A stretch of 64,000 nucleotides of DNA from assembly GCA_003019595.1 (NCBI GenBank), contig NEXD01000001.1:43698-107697 (forward strand), given 5' to 3'. The DNA comes from Candidatus Marsarchaeota G1 archaeon BE_D (lineage in GTDB: Archaea > Thermoproteota > Thermoprotei_A > Marsarchaeales > Marsarchaeaceae). Positions 48,079-59,169 of this stretch are shown here, piece after piece. The notes beneath the pieces are model-generated. The model was not told the DNA's origin. It did no database searches and was given only the letters and a program-made list of their open reading frames with translations. How positions within the stretch are numbered: the first letter of the stretch is position 1; every line of letters starts with the position of its first letter. Position numbers and translations under genes: made by a program.

Positions 48079-50316
48079 GTGATAAATAGGTGCCTATGCT
48101 TGTCTGCCTCTGACAGAGGCGTTAATTCCTTACCACCAGAAGATGGTTCAGTGGTATTAAGAGTAGCGGAAGCTAAACAGCGCGATGTTGGAAGAAACAA
48201 GGTGAGAATAGACTCGGATATTATGGCAAAAATCAATGTCGGTATAGGAGATGTCGTCGAAATTTACGGTAAAAGGCGTACAGTCGCGATAGTATGGCCA
48301 GCTTATGTTGAAGATAAGGGTACAGACACAATCAGAATGGATGGGCTGATAAGAAAAAACTGTGGTGTCAGTATTGGCGACAAAGTGGTAGTAAGAAAAA
48401 TAACACCCAAACCCGCAGTCATGGTTAAGCTTGCCCCATCCTCTTATTCAATAACAGTAGACGCCCCCTTTATTTCTTATGTTAAAAAGAAACTAGTAGA
48501 CTATCCACTAGTTGAAGGTGACACGGTCCTTATACCAGTGCTTGGTCAAGCGATTTCATTTTTGGTGGTCTCAGTCAAACCACCAGACGCTGTGATGGTG
48601 ACCGAAAACACTCAAATAACAATTCTTGATAAACCAGCAGAAAGCACAGGTGTTCCACGTGTAACTTATGAAGATATAGGTGGCATGAAAGACGTAATAC
48701 CAAAAGTTCGCGAAATGATAGAGTTGCCATTAAGGCACCCAGAACTTTTTAAGAGGCTAGGAATCGAACCACCTAAGGGTGTGCTTCTTTATGGCCCACC
48801 AGGTACAGGAAAGACGTTATTAGCCAAAGCCGTCGCAAACGAAACAGAAGCTTATTTTGTCGCCATAAACGGGCCTGAAATTATGAGTAAGTTTTACGGT
48901 GAAAGTGAACAAAAGCTTAGAGAAGTTTTCGAAGACGCTAAAAAACATGCGCCCGCAATAATATTTATCGATGAACTAGATGCAATTGCTCCAAAGCGTG
49001 AGGAAGTTACAGGCGAAGTGGAACACAGAGTAGTCGCACAGTTGCTCACACTCATGGATGGCTTAGAAGCCAGAGGCGACGTGATTGTAATCGGTGCGAC
49101 AAACAGAGCGGGTGCTCTTGACCCTGCGCTACGGAGACCAGGTAGATTTGATAGAGAAATAGAAATCACTCTTCCAGACAAGCAAGGAAGGATGGAAATT
49201 CTACAGATACACACTAGGAATATGCCTCTTGAAAAAGACGTTGACCTTAGAAGACTTGCGGATATGACGCATGGTTACACAGGTGCTGATTTAGCAGCTT
49301 TGGCAAGAGAAGCTGCTATGAAAGCTCTTCGACGATATCTACCGACAATAAACGTAGAACAAGAAAGCATTCCGCCAGAAATACTTGAAAAGATGACTGT
49401 TAAGATGGAAGATTTTCTTGCCGCTTACAAAGAAGTGGTTCCAACGACTTTGCGCGAAGTTTATATAGAAACACCTGAAGTCAGATGGGATCAAATAGGA
49501 GGTTTGAAAGAAGTACGAGAGTTGCTCAAAGAATCAGTCGAGTGGCCACTTAAGAATCCCGAAGTCTTCGAAAGATTTGGTATAAAGCCTACTAAAGGAA
49601 TACTCTTGTACGGACCTCCAGGGTGCGGAAAGACGTTAATTGCAAAAGCAATTGCCACTGAAAGCGAAGCCAACTTTATAACAATAAAAGGTCCAGAAAT
49701 TTTCAGCAAATGGCTTGGTGAATCAGAAAAAGCGATTAGAGAAGCGTTTAGAAGAGCAAGGCAATCCGCTCCCTGTGTGCTCTTTCTTGACGAGCTTGAT
49801 GCAATAGCACCTTTGAGAGGGTCGGGTTACGAAGACTCTGGTGCAACAGAAAGAGTGGTCACACAACTGCTTACAGAGCTTGATGGTATTGAAAAATTAG
49901 AAAATGTAGTTGTTATAGGCGCGACTAATAGACCAGACATACTTGATCCAGCATTGCTCCGACCAGGAAGGCTCGAAAGGCTTGTTTATGTTGGTCCACC
50001 AGAACCAGCAGAAAGACTTGAAATACTTAAAATCTATACTAAGAAGATGCCACTTGCGCCAGATGTTGACCTTTCAAAACTTGCGGATATGACCGAAGGT
50101 TACAGCGGTGCTGATTTAGAGATGTTGTGTCGTGAAGCGGCTCTTTCCGCTTTGCGTAGTGATATAAACGCAAAGTTTGTAAGGGCTCAAGATTTTGAAA
50201 AAGCGCTTAAGATTGTAAGACCGTCAATTACCGAAGATATGATTAGATACTATAAAAGCTGGGGAGAAAGAGCAAGGCAATTCAAGTCACGAGAGCCTCT
50301 TGTGAGTTACGCATAG
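48079..50316 (+). CDS. CDC48/VCP-family AAA ATPase
   Basis: Two AAA modules ([44 protein letters not shown]), N-terminal CDC48 domain; true start could be downstream. Confidence 0.96.
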   Translation: MINRCLCLSASDRGVNSLPPEDGSVVLRVAEAKQRDVGRNKVRIDSDIMAKINVGIGDVVEIYGKRRTVAIVWPAYVEDKGTDTIRMDGLIRKNCGVSIGDKVVVRKITPKPAVMVKLAPSSYSITVDAPFISYVKKKLVDYPLVEGDTVLIPVLGQAISFLVVSVKPPDAVMVTENTQITILDKPAESTGVPRVTYEDIGGMKDVIPKVREMIELPLRHPELFKRLGIEPPKGVLLYGPPGTGKTLLAKAVANETEAYFVAINGPEIMSKFYGESEQKLREVFEDAKKHAPAIIFIDELDAIAPKREEVTGEVEHRVVAQLLTLMDGLEARGDVIVIGATNRAGALDPALRRPGRFDREIEITLPDKQGRMEILQIHTRNMPLEKDVDLRRLADMTHGYTGADLAALAREAAMKALRRYLPTINVEQESIPPEILEKMTVKMEDFLAAYKEVVPTTLREVYIETPEVRWDQIGGLKEVRELLKESVEWPLKNPEVFERFGIKPTKGILLYGPPGCGKTLIAKAIATESEANFITIKGPEIFSKWLGESEKAIREAFRRARQSAPCVLFLDELDAIAPLRGSGYEDSGATERVVTQLLTELDGIEKLENVVVIGATNRPDILDPALLRPGRLERLVYVGPPEPAERLEILKIYTKKMPLAPDVDLSKLADMTEGYSGADLEMLCREAALSALRSDINAKFVRAQDFEKALKIVRPSITEDMIRYYKSWGERARQFKSREPLVSYA

Positions 50317-50326
50317 GCGTAATTAT

Positions 50327-50560
50327 ATGGTTCAGCGCTTAATTCAAACAGAAAAACTTGAACGCTTCATATACGAATATTTGTTAGAAAAGGGATCTGC
50401 TGTCACCCTAAGCGAATTAAAAGAAGCTTTAAAAAGATTTTCGGGAATTTCAGATCAGAAAATTCGTCACGCGATAATGAAGCTTGAAATGTATGGATTT
50501 GTGGTGACGTACGAAAGGAAAGAAAATGATTTGACTATAACAATCAAGGAGAGACCCTAA
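50327..50560 (+). CDS. Small winged-helix-like protein
   Basis: 77 aa with LSELKEALKRFSGISDQKIRHAIMKLEMYGFV wHTH pattern. Confidence 0.65.
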   Translation: MVQRLIQTEKLERFIYEYLLEKGSAVTLSELKEALKRFSGISDQKIRHAIMKLEMYGFVVTYERKENDLTITIKERP

Positions 50561-51588
50561 TGGGAGTAGACCTTTCAGAGCTAGTACCGCGTAAAACCGT
50601 GGAATTACAAGCGCTTCCTAAGGAGGGAATCGCAATTGATGGAAATAACGCGCTATACCAATTTCTTACTGTTATTCGACAACCAGATGGCACACCTCTT
50701 ATGAATACTAGAGGCCAGATAACTAGTCATCTACAGGGATTATTTTACAGAACAATAAATTTTATCGAGCTTGGCTTAAGACCAATTTATGTTTTCGATG
50801 GTGAAGTTTTGCCATTAAAGAGACAAGAAATCGCAAAAAGGTCTGAAAGAAGGGAAAAAGCAAAGGAGGAAGCAGAAAGGGCAAAGGAGCTAGGGCTTTA
50901 CGAAGAAGCGTACAAAAAATCGGTTCAAGCTGCACGCCTAGATAAGCAAATGGTAGAACAGGCAAAAAAACTGTTACAGCTTATGGGAGTCCCATTTGTT
51001 GATGCGCCTTTTGAAGGTGAGGCGCAGGCAGCTAAAATAGTGTTAGACGGAAAGGCCTATGCCTGTGTTAGTCAAGATTATGATTCTTTGCTTTTTGGCG
51101 CCCCACGACTTATTCGCAATCTTACGATATCAGGCAAAAGAAAATTACCGAATAAGAATGAGTATATAGAAATTAAACCAGAAATTATAGAATTGAACCA
51201 AGTGCTTTCGACGCTAGGACTAGAAAGAAGACAGCTTATTTGGCTTGCGATTTTGATAGGCACGGACTATAATCCAGAGGGTTTTCCAAACATTGGACCA
51301 AAGACCGCTTTAAAGCTCATTAAGCAATACGGCACGCTACAAAAAGTGTTGGAAGTAAAAGGACTAAAGCCAGACTTTGATTTGGAAGCGGTTGAGCAGG
51401 AATTCTTAAATCCACATGTCAAAAACGATTATGAAATAGTATGGGGGAACGTTCAAAAAGACGCAATAATAAATTATCTTTGTGAAGAGCAGGATTTTTC
51501 AAGAGAAAGAGTTGAAGCAGCGTTGCAAAGACTGATTAAAGCAAGAAGTGGCGGTTTTCAGCAAACGCTTGAAAAATGGTTTAGCTAG
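50560..51588 (+). CDS. fen: Flap endonuclease 1
   Basis: IAIDGNNALYQFL, PIYVFDGEVLPLKRQEI, FEGEAQAAKI, SQDYDSLLFG, LIGTDYNPEGFPNIGPKTALKLI, C-terminal QQTLEKWFS PIP-like. Confidence 0.96.
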   Translation: MGVDLSELVPRKTVELQALPKEGIAIDGNNALYQFLTVIRQPDGTPLMNTRGQITSHLQGLFYRTINFIELGLRPIYVFDGEVLPLKRQEIAKRSERREKAKEEAERAKELGLYEEAYKKSVQAARLDKQMVEQAKKLLQLMGVPFVDAPFEGEAQAAKIVLDGKAYACVSQDYDSLLFGAPRLIRNLTISGKRKLPNKNEYIEIKPEIIELNQVLSTLGLERRQLIWLAILIGTDYNPEGFPNIGPKTALKLIKQYGTLQKVLEVKGLKPDFDLEAVEQEFLNPHVKNDYEIVWGNVQKDAIINYLCEEQDFSRERVEAALQRLIKARSGGFQQTLEKWFS

Positions 51589-52255
51589 GCCTGAATTCTT
51601 CTCCTGCCCTTCGAAGTTGGACAAAACTACACTCAATTACTTCATTTTCTTTAATTCCTTCTTGTGTTCGTTTAGCTTTTATGAGTAATTGTGGTTCCCC
51701 TTGGATGCCATAAGGGTATAGCAAAATACCCCCGATTTTTAACTGTTCGTATAACATTTTTGGCTTTTCCACCAATGCGGCTGTGACGTAAATTCTATCG
51801 AATGGGGCCTCTTCTTTTAACCCATAAAAACCATCACCCAAGTGAATAGATATTTTTGTTTTGAAGTTATAGGAAGAAAGAATTCTTTTCGCTCTTTCAA
51901 GCAAAAAGGGATTTATTTCAATAGAATGAATTTCCCCTCCGCTTAAGTAGTCTAAAGCACACGCGGTCACTGCCAAATGGTACCCGCTACCTGTTCCTAT
52001 TTCGAGAATCTTTAGCCCTGATTGAAGCTCAAGTTGTTCTAAGTAAATTGCAACCATATGTGGTGCTGAGCTTGTTTGCCCATATCCAATAGGTAAGGGA
52101 ACGTCTTTATAGGCGTGTTCAGGCGCAAGATTCACAAACTTCTCGCGTTCGATTGTAAGAAACGCGTGTTCCACGTGTTTACTCATAATGTAACCATTTT
52201 CGACAAGTTTTTTTACCATCTTTAACCTTAAATCATAAACTTTTTCATTTGGCAT
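51581..52255 (-). CDS. pcm: Protein-L-isoaspartate O-methyltransferase
   Basis: GYGQTSSAPHMVA, ILEIGTGSGYHLAV. Confidence 0.94.
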   Translation of the reverse strand: MPNEKVYDLRLKMVKKLVENGYIMSKHVEHAFLTIEREKFVNLAPEHAYKDVPLPIGYGQTSSAPHMVAIYLEQLELQSGLKILEIGTGSGYHLAVTACALDYLSGGEIHSIEINPFLLERAKRILSSYNFKTKISIHLGDGFYGLKEEAPFDRIYVTAALVEKPKMLYEQLKIGGILLYPYGIQGEPQLLIKAKRTQEGIKENEVIECSFVQLRRAGEEFRPS

Positions 52256-52693
52256 ATGCGAATCATATCATTTACAGGGCGAGGACACAAAAATATTCTT
52301 GCATTACACGATACCACCATAGAATTTACTCGGGAAAAGAGGTTGACTAAAAGAGGTGATTGCATAATTTTGGTTGACTGCACGATGGCAGCAAAAGATA
52401 TACCCGAAGATTTCAAAAGGCTAATGAGGGACGATCATGCAACGTTAATTTTTGAAATACGAGTGGATCATCTTTTTGACACAATTATAGCACACGGTAG
52501 TAAAAATCTCACACTAGAAGATCCAGTAAGCATGGTAATAAGAAAAAGCGGATACATATCCCCAAGAACTGTGGCGATTTATGCGAACAAATCAGCACGA
52601 GACTTGGATAGAAAGTTGATAGGCGAATTACAAAAAGAGAAAAGAGCGTCTGTGACCATAAAGCTGATCACCGCAATTCAAGATCATATCTAA
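52256..52693 (+). CDS. DUF371 family protein
   Basis: GRGHKNILALHDTTIEFTRE..LTKRGDCIILVDC motif. Confidence 0.8.
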   Translation: MRIISFTGRGHKNILALHDTTIEFTREKRLTKRGDCIILVDCTMAAKDIPEDFKRLMRDDHATLIFEIRVDHLFDTIIAHGSKNLTLEDPVSMVIRKSGYISPRTVAIYANKSARDLDRKLIGELQKEKRASVTIKLITAIQDHI

Positions 52694-53600
52694 AAACAGC
52701 CTTTCTTGGCGCATACTCAAAAACCTTTTGTGATCGGATTAATGTGAGCGATTTTTTTTCTATGAGCGAGTTTATATCAGAAGGGTTTGCTATGTAAATG
52801 TGGATTCTCCCCCTTTTTTTGCAGAAAGTCTTTGCTAGATCTAAATATTTGATCGATTCAAAAGGAAGATTCATGATTATATGGTCGTACGAATTTTGTG
52901 GGTAGAAATTGCGAATGTCAGTGTTGTAGGGATTCACGAATTTCTCTACCTTATTCAGTTGGATATTTCTTTTCATTAGCTCGTATGCAATAGGATTAAT
53001 ATCGACCGCATCAACAAACGCTTTTGAATATTTGGCAATAGTTATTGCGAATGGTCCTACGCCAGCAAACATATCAAGAACTCTTTTACCGTTTTCAATC
53101 AAGCTTGCGATTCGCATTCTTTCGTGTGAAAGCCTAGGATTAAAGTACACCTTCTTAACGTCCACCCAGAAAAACAAACCGTTTTCTTTGTGTAGCGTTA
53201 ACGGCTTATCTTCTCCATATAAAAACTTTAATCGAGGAACTCTTTCTACACCTTCTACTTCTCCTATTTTTAAATAAAAAGATTTTAAAAATTTATAAAT
53301 GGATAACAACTTCTTAATTTCTTGAGAATAACGGATACCTCTTTTACCTTGTTTAAATATACACACATCGCCAATGATATCATACGGCAACAACACCTTC
53401 TTTGATTTCTCATTTTTTGGTAGTTTCATCTTTAGGTATTTCAAATTAAAACTCGTTTTGTCAATTTTTTTCTTAACTGGAAAGAAAACATAATCTTTGT
53501 CCTTCGTAATAGGATAATCCTTTAAAAGGAGACCCGTTTTACTTAACCACTTTTTAAATTTCTCTGCTTCTGTACGATTTATTCTTACTACTAACACCAT
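52668..53600 (-). CDS. trm5: tRNA (guanine37-N1)-methyltransferase Trm5
   Basis: RVLDMFAGVGPFAITIAKYS, AVDINPIAYELMKRNIQLN, IIMNLPFESIKYL. Confidence 0.9.
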   Translation of the reverse strand: MVLVVRINRTEAEKFKKWLSKTGLLLKDYPITKDKDYVFFPVKKKIDKTSFNLKYLKMKLPKNEKSKKVLLPYDIIGDVCIFKQGKRGIRYSQEIKKLLSIYKFLKSFYLKIGEVEGVERVPRLKFLYGEDKPLTLHKENGLFFWVDVKKVYFNPRLSHERMRIASLIENGKRVLDMFAGVGPFAITIAKYSKAFVDAVDINPIAYELMKRNIQLNKVEKFVNPYNTDIRNFYPQNSYDHIIMNLPFESIKYLDLAKTFCKKRGRIHIYIANPSDINSLIEKKSLTLIRSQKVFEYAPRKAVFRYDLELR

Positions 53601-53656
53601 GCATTATACAATAGCTCATCAAGACTTAAAAGCTGGTCGTCTTTTTTTAAAGAGAG

Positions 53657-54952
53657 ATGCGCGTCGGTTCTTTCGAGCCTGGAAAAACCGTAGCAATATA
53701 CGGACATTTAGAAGAAAGCAGAGATTTGGGTGGTCTTAAGTTCCTTATAATAAGGGACATAAAAGGTCGACTGCAGGTTGTTGTAAATAAAGCGAAATCG
53801 CCGAAAGAAGTTATTAAAATTGTTGACGATATAACGCGTGAATCCGTAGTGAAAGTTGTTGGTACGGTAAAAGAGGATAAACGCGCACCAGGAGGAGTGG
53901 AAATAGAACCAACTTCTATCGAGGTAATTTCAAAAGCCGAAACACCACTACCAATCGATGTGTCGGGCAAAACCGAAACTAATCTTGATTTAAGACTTGA
54001 TTGGCGCTTTTTAGATCTTCGTAGACCAGAAACGGCAGCTATTTTTAAAATACAAAGCAAAGTTGGAAGGGCAGTACGCGATTTTTTTGACGAAAAGGGT
54101 TTTTATGAGATTCACACAAGCAAAATCGTTTCACAAGCAACTGAAGGCGGGGCAAATGTGTTTCCGATTATTTATTTTAAAAAGCCCGCTTATTTAGCAC
54201 AAAGCCCACAATTCTATAAACAAATGATGATAGCAGCAGGTTTCGAAAAAGTCTGGGAGATAGGACCAGTTTTTAGAGCTGAGCCTCACCACACTCCTCG
54301 TCACATCTGCGAGTATATTAGTATTGACTTAGAGATGGGTTATATAAATGATCATCAAGATGTCATGAATGTTATCGAAGAACTCATGACTTATGTTTTA
54401 CAAAGAATTTCTAAAGAAGCTGCTGAAGAGCTAAACATTTTAGAAAAAGAAATAAGAGTTCCATCTAGACCATTTCCACGCGTGACAATGAAAGAAGCAT
54501 ATGAAATTCTTGAGCAGCGTGGGTTACACGTGGAAAGAGGAAAGGATTTGGATGCTACAGGCGAAAGGGAACTTGGAAAAGCAATATTAGAAAGGTTCGG
54601 ACACGAATTTGTGTTCTTAACTGAGTTTCCATGGAGTGTGGCCCAATTTTATCATATGCGTAAAAGCGACGATCCAAACTATACCAACCGAGCGGATTTA
54701 ATTTATAAAGGTATGGAAATTTGCACACTGGCGCAAAGAGAGCACAGATATGAAATTTTACGTTCGCAAATAAAAGAAAAGGGTCTTAACCCTGAAGATT
54801 TCAAGTTCTATTTGGATTTCTTCCGCTTCGGGGTTCCTCCGCACGGTGGAGGGGCGCTTGGTTTGGAAAGAATTGTGATGCAAATGCTTGACCTTAAAAA
54901 CATAAGAGAAGCAGTGCTTTTGCCGCGCACGCCTGAAAGGCTCACGCCATAA
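53657..54952 (+). CDS. aspS: Aspartyl-tRNA synthetase (archaeal type)
   Basis: OB-fold N-terminus, FRAEPHHTPRH, PPHGGGALGLERIVMQML. Confidence 0.95.
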   Translation: MRVGSFEPGKTVAIYGHLEESRDLGGLKFLIIRDIKGRLQVVVNKAKSPKEVIKIVDDITRESVVKVVGTVKEDKRAPGGVEIEPTSIEVISKAETPLPIDVSGKTETNLDLRLDWRFLDLRRPETAAIFKIQSKVGRAVRDFFDEKGFYEIHTSKIVSQATEGGANVFPIIYFKKPAYLAQSPQFYKQMMIAAGFEKVWEIGPVFRAEPHHTPRHICEYISIDLEMGYINDHQDVMNVIEELMTYVLQRISKEAAEELNILEKEIRVPSRPFPRVTMKEAYEILEQRGLHVERGKDLDATGERELGKAILERFGHEFVFLTEFPWSVAQFYHMRKSDDPNYTNRADLIYKGMEICTLAQREHRYEILRSQIKEKGLNPEDFKFYLDFFRFGVPPHGGGALGLERIVMQMLDLKNIREAVLLPRTPERLTP

Positions 54953-55000
54953 AAATTATCGAGCGTAAGCTTAAATTTGTGTTTACGAGAATAAAGGTAA

Positions 55001-55072
55001 GGGGCCATAGCTCAATGGCAGAGCGCCCCCTTGGCGTGGGGGAGGCTCCGGGTTCAAGTCCCGGTGGCTCCA
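55001..55072 (+). tRNA. tRNA-Ala (GGC)
   Basis: GGGGCCA...TGGCTCC; CCCCC-TTGGCGT-GGGGG. Confidence 0.93.
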
Positions 55073-55091
55073 TTTTAAAAGGCGCTTTTAG

Positions 55092-55796
55092 TTGTCAAAA
55101 AGCGTTTTGGAACTAAAAGATTTGATACCTTGTGAAATTATGGAACGTATTAACAGATTTGTCGTTAAGATAAAACTTGTAGATAGAACAGAAATGGCTC
55201 ATCTTAGGAATACTGGTCGACTTAATGGTTTAGTAGAACGGGGAAAATATGCGTTGTGTATACCAAAGTCAAAAGGCAAGACGAATTTTCTTTTAATTGG
55301 TGTAAAAGTCAATGAGTCGTACGCTTTAATTGACACAAAGATTCAATGTCTAGCTTTTGAACACGCTATAGAAAACAACTTGATACCACGGCTTATTGGA
55401 TGGAAAATTAAAGAAAAAGAAAAAACCTTTTTGGATAGCAGAATTGACTATGTTCTTGTTAAACAAACAGGCGATTCGGCTTTGCTCGAAATAAAGTCAG
55501 CGGTAGATTTTGACGGTTACTATTCCATGTACCCAGATTGTCCAACAGACAGGGGTTTAAAGCATTTGCGCACACTTACATATGCAAGAAAAAAAGGAAT
55601 GGCTTGTTTCATCGTGTTTATCGCTGCCCATCCACTCGCAAAAGCTTTTAAACCAAATTCGCAAGCGGATCCACGTATAAAAAAGGCGTTGATTCAAGCA
55701 AAAAACGCAGGATGTGTGATTCGTTCCATTAAATTTCATCTAGAAAAGAATGGTAAAGTTTTGCTCGACAATCCTAGTCTTGACGTTGTTCTATAA
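55092..55796 (+). CDS. sfsA: SfsA family protein
   Basis: RTEMAHLRNTGRLNGLVERG, LLEIKSAVDFDGYYSMYPDCPTDRGLKHL; TTG start. Confidence 0.9.
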   Translation: MSKSVLELKDLIPCEIMERINRFVVKIKLVDRTEMAHLRNTGRLNGLVERGKYALCIPKSKGKTNFLLIGVKVNESYALIDTKIQCLAFEHAIENNLIPRLIGWKIKEKEKTFLDSRIDYVLVKQTGDSALLEIKSAVDFDGYYSMYPDCPTDRGLKHLRTLTYARKKGMACFIVFIAAHPLAKAFKPNSQADPRIKKALIQAKNAGCVIRSIKFHLEKNGKVLLDNPSLDVVL

Positions 55797-55926
55797 ATCC
55801 AAACAAATTAAGAGTTTGGCATTTTTTAATATTAATTATGTAAGGCTTCTCGCATAAAAACACTTCCAACGGTAAATTGTAGGAAATTACTTAAATAAAG
55901 GGGAACTTATTTTATCCAGAACAAAA

Positions 55927-57588
55927 ATGGCAGTGGACATCATTCAAGAAAGCGATCTAACTAAACACGTTATAACAGAGACGAGGAGTATTTGTCCTGA
56001 ATGCAACTTGATTTTACCAGCTACAGTTTATGAAAAAGATGGCAAAGTGTACATGGAGAAGGTTTGCCCAGAGCACGGCAAAACCGAAGAATTGTACTTC
56101 GGTTCTTATGAAATGTATGTCAAATTTAGCAGGTATTTGCACAACGGCAAAGGCACTGAACATCCAAACGTGCGCAAAATCAGTTGCGACTGTCCTAATA
56201 ACTGCGGTTTGTGTGAAAGTCACTTAAGTCATACGGGGCTTGCTAATATAGTGGTCACCAACAGGTGCGATTTGACATGCTGGTACTGTTTCTTCTACGT
56301 GAAAAAAGGAGTCGAAGGAGCTTATGTATATGAACCTACATTAGAAGAAATAAAAGAAATGGCCGAAAATTTGCGGGCAGAAAGACCCGTACCTGGTAAC
56401 GCGGTCCAAATTACAGGTGGAGAGCCTACTCTAAGGGAAGACCTTCCTGAAATTATTAGAATAATTAAATCAGCGGGAGTTGACCATATACAGCTCAACA
56501 CTAATGGAATTAACATAGCTTTACACCCAGAGCTTGCAAAGATTTACAGAGAAGCGGGCGTAAACACCCTTTACATGAGTTTCGATGGTGTTACACCAAA
56601 AACCAATCCGAAAAATCATTGGGAAGCTCCGTACACAATTGAGGCTTGCAGAAAAGCTGGGCTTGGTATAGTTCTAGTTCCAACTGTTATTAAATCCGTA
56701 AATGACCATGAGCTTGGAGCGATAATTAGATTTGCACAAAAGAACATGGATATTATAAGGGCTGTTAACTTCCAACCAGTGTCACTTACTGGGAGGATGA
56801 CAAAAAGTGAAAGAGAAAAGTATAGAATCACCATTCCTGATTGCATCAAGAGAATAGAAGAACAAACCGATGGCGAAATAACGGCAGATTCCTTCTTCCC
56901 AGTACCTAGTTGCGCTCCTATTACGCACTTTGTTGAAGCGCTTACAAGAAAACCGCAATACGAGCTTTCAATTCACTTTGCTTGTGGAGCTGGTACATAT
57001 GTTTTTAAAGACGGGGAAAAACTAGTGCCCATCACAAAATTTGTCGATGTTGAAGGTCTACTCGAATACTTAAAAGAAAAAACAGAGGAGCTTGAAATGG
57101 GTGCAAACAAGTATGTAATAGCAGCCAAAGTTTTGGCAAAATTACCTTCATTTATCGATAGAGAAAATCAGCCAGAAGGAATAAACTTTGCAAAATTGCT
57201 CTACAACGCCTTGGTGCGTCACAATTATAGCGCTCTTGGAGAATTACACAAAAGAACACTTTTCATAGGACTAATGCACTTCCAAGACAAGTACAACCAT
57301 GACGAGGAAAGACTTAGAAGATGTGACATACACTACCTTACACCTGATAACAGGATTATACCTTTCTGCGCGTTTAACGTTTTACCAGAGTGGTACAGAG
57401 ACGCTGTTCAAGCTAAGTTCGGAATACCAGTCGAAGAATGGGAAAAGAAAACTGGGAAAACGCTTGAACAAGGACTTTACAGAGGTACGTTAAGAAGAGG
57501 ACAAAAGGCTGTAGCGAACTGCGCTGTAGGAGCTCTAACTGGTCAAAAGCAAGATCACAAAGTGGTGGAGTTACAAGTAAAACAATAG
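55927..57588 (+). CDS. Radical SAM protein of the Tes (tetraether lipid synthase / MJ0619-like) family
   Basis: ICPECNLILPATVYEKDGKVYMEKVCPEHG N-terminus; NRCDLTCWYCFFYVKKG...YEPT radical SAM motif; ITGGEPTLREDLPEI. Confidence 0.8.
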   Translation: MAVDIIQESDLTKHVITETRSICPECNLILPATVYEKDGKVYMEKVCPEHGKTEELYFGSYEMYVKFSRYLHNGKGTEHPNVRKISCDCPNNCGLCESHLSHTGLANIVVTNRCDLTCWYCFFYVKKGVEGAYVYEPTLEEIKEMAENLRAERPVPGNAVQITGGEPTLREDLPEIIRIIKSAGVDHIQLNTNGINIALHPELAKIYREAGVNTLYMSFDGVTPKTNPKNHWEAPYTIEACRKAGLGIVLVPTVIKSVNDHELGAIIRFAQKNMDIIRAVNFQPVSLTGRMTKSEREKYRITIPDCIKRIEEQTDGEITADSFFPVPSCAPITHFVEALTRKPQYELSIHFACGAGTYVFKDGEKLVPITKFVDVEGLLEYLKEKTEELEMGANKYVIAAKVLAKLPSFIDRENQPEGINFAKLLYNALVRHNYSALGELHKRTLFIGLMHFQDKYNHDEERLRRCDIHYLTPDNRIIPFCAFNVLPEWYRDAVQAKFGIPVEEWEKKTGKTLEQGLYRGTLRRGQKAVANCAVGALTGQKQDHKVVELQVKQ

Positions 57589-57627
57589 CACTCGTTTAAA
57601 TTTATTATTTTTAAAGCATTTTTTATT

Positions 57628-57909
57628 GTGTGTTTGATAATCATTTTAAAAGACGTTTGTCATTCAAATGAATTGGCTGTTTGGAAACTCTCAAGGTTAT
57701 TTAACAATATTTGTCTTGTTTACTTATCGATAGCTTTTCAAACTAAATACGAAGGCGCTTTTAAAATTTTTAATTGCGCAATTAATTACTATGACAATAA
57801 GAAGCAGTATGAAGCCATGCTGTTTTTTCTTGTCAGAAATATTATCCGCATGGTCAAAAAAGCGTTAGATCATTTAAGACGCACCATTCAATTTTCAGGG
57901 CTTAGGTGA
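57628..57909 (+). CDS. Hypothetical protein upstream of the pilus locus
   Basis: 93-aa ORF abutting the next gene; weak support. Confidence 0.4.
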   Translation: MCLIIILKDVCHSNELAVWKLSRLFNNICLVYLSIAFQTKYEGAFKIFNCAINYYDNKKQYEAMLFFLVRNIIRMVKKALDHLRRTIQFSGLR

Positions 57910-57915
57910 GTCGAT

Positions 57916-59034
57916 ATGGAAAAAGCGCTTTCTCAGACAATCATCTTGGCTGTTATGATAACGATGTTTGCTCTTTCTTTGCCTAGCATAATTTATTCTT
58001 TTAATGTTTTTTCACAATATTCAAATTATTCAAAAGCAAAAGTAACATTTGATGCAGCTCAAGAAATATACGCTGATGCATTGAGTTTAATTTCAGAAAA
58101 CGGAAATCAATCTTCCTTTGTTTTGACAAAAGATAGCGGTTCATTTGAGCCAAACTGGGTGTGCGGAAACTTATGGCCAAGCGCTTTCTCTCCATGTAGT
58201 CTTGATTCGAATGGCACATCTGCTTGGCGTTCTTTTACACCAAATACACCTGCATGGGATTATGTAATGGAGTTCTACGTTCCAAAAGGAACGGCTTCCT
58301 TTCTCCTGAAATTTTCTTGGTGGTTTTACGGGTACGGGTTGTACAATTTAATTTTTGGCGCAGAAGTGGGAAAGGGAAATTTGGTGGGAAAGGGTGATAA
58401 TGCTTGGACAAATGCCGTTTTTTACGAGTTTTATTATAGTAACGAGCTTTTTGCAGAACCTGTTTCAGATTCAGGACAAGCTAGTGTTGCTTTAACTGGC
58501 GATGAAACGTTTGCTTTAGACGCACAAATCCCTCCCTCTGACTGTGCTAATTTCTGCTATTTTTCCTTTGGTATGAGTGTTAAAGTGATAACTTCGCTTG
58601 CGAATTTTACAGTGCTTCTTCCAACGAATTTGCAAGTGCAACTTGTTTCATCAAATTTTAAACTAGGTCCAAAAAATGGACCTGATGCGCAATTCGATTT
58701 GTCACGTTTCGGAAATGTCACAGCGACGCTTCAAATAATATATGATTCAAAAGTTATAGCGCAATATACATCAAACTTTTCGAATGGTGAAACGTTGACT
58801 TATTATGTCACAAGTCTCTATCCGTATAGCGAGCTACCAAAAATCACTATTTTGTTCAACGTTCCAATCGCTATAACGGGTAAAGCAAACGATATTAGTG
58901 TAGAATATCTTGGAGATAATGTGAGTTTAGCTTTACCCTTTAAAACAATTGTTACAACGGGCACTTCTCAAACTTGGGTGTTGATGCTTTTAGGTTGCCA
59001 AAAACAGTGTGAAGTGATTATTTCACCAGCTTGA
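57916..59034 (+). CDS. Prepilin-like membrane-anchored surface protein
   Basis: EKALSQTIILAVMITMFALSLPSI N-terminal helix then large extracytoplasmic domain; first gene of the secretion cluster. Confidence 0.6.
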   Translation: MEKALSQTIILAVMITMFALSLPSIIYSFNVFSQYSNYSKAKVTFDAAQEIYADALSLISENGNQSSFVLTKDSGSFEPNWVCGNLWPSAFSPCSLDSNGTSAWRSFTPNTPAWDYVMEFYVPKGTASFLLKFSWWFYGYGLYNLIFGAEVGKGNLVGKGDNAWTNAVFYEFYYSNELFAEPVSDSGQASVALTGDETFALDAQIPPSDCANFCYFSFGMSVKVITSLANFTVLLPTNLQVQLVSSNFKLGPKNGPDAQFDLSRFGNVTATLQIIYDSKVIAQYTSNFSNGETLTYYVTSLYPYSELPKITILFNVPIAITGKANDISVEYLGDNVSLALPFKTIVTTGTSQTWVLMLLGCQKQCEVIISPA

Positions 59035-59169
59035 AATTTCCGTAGATCGTGTCACGCCAATCATAAAACTTTAAATGTGTGCTCGATTTCGAACATTTGC
59101 TGTACACAATAAGTCAACAACGGCTGAAATTAGGGTAATAAGCGCAAAAGAAAGTAATCTTGATGCAAA

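Noticed and set aside
56014-56227. Overlapping alternative-frame ORFs inside the Tes-like gene
   Set aside because: Shadow frames of a strongly supported CDS.
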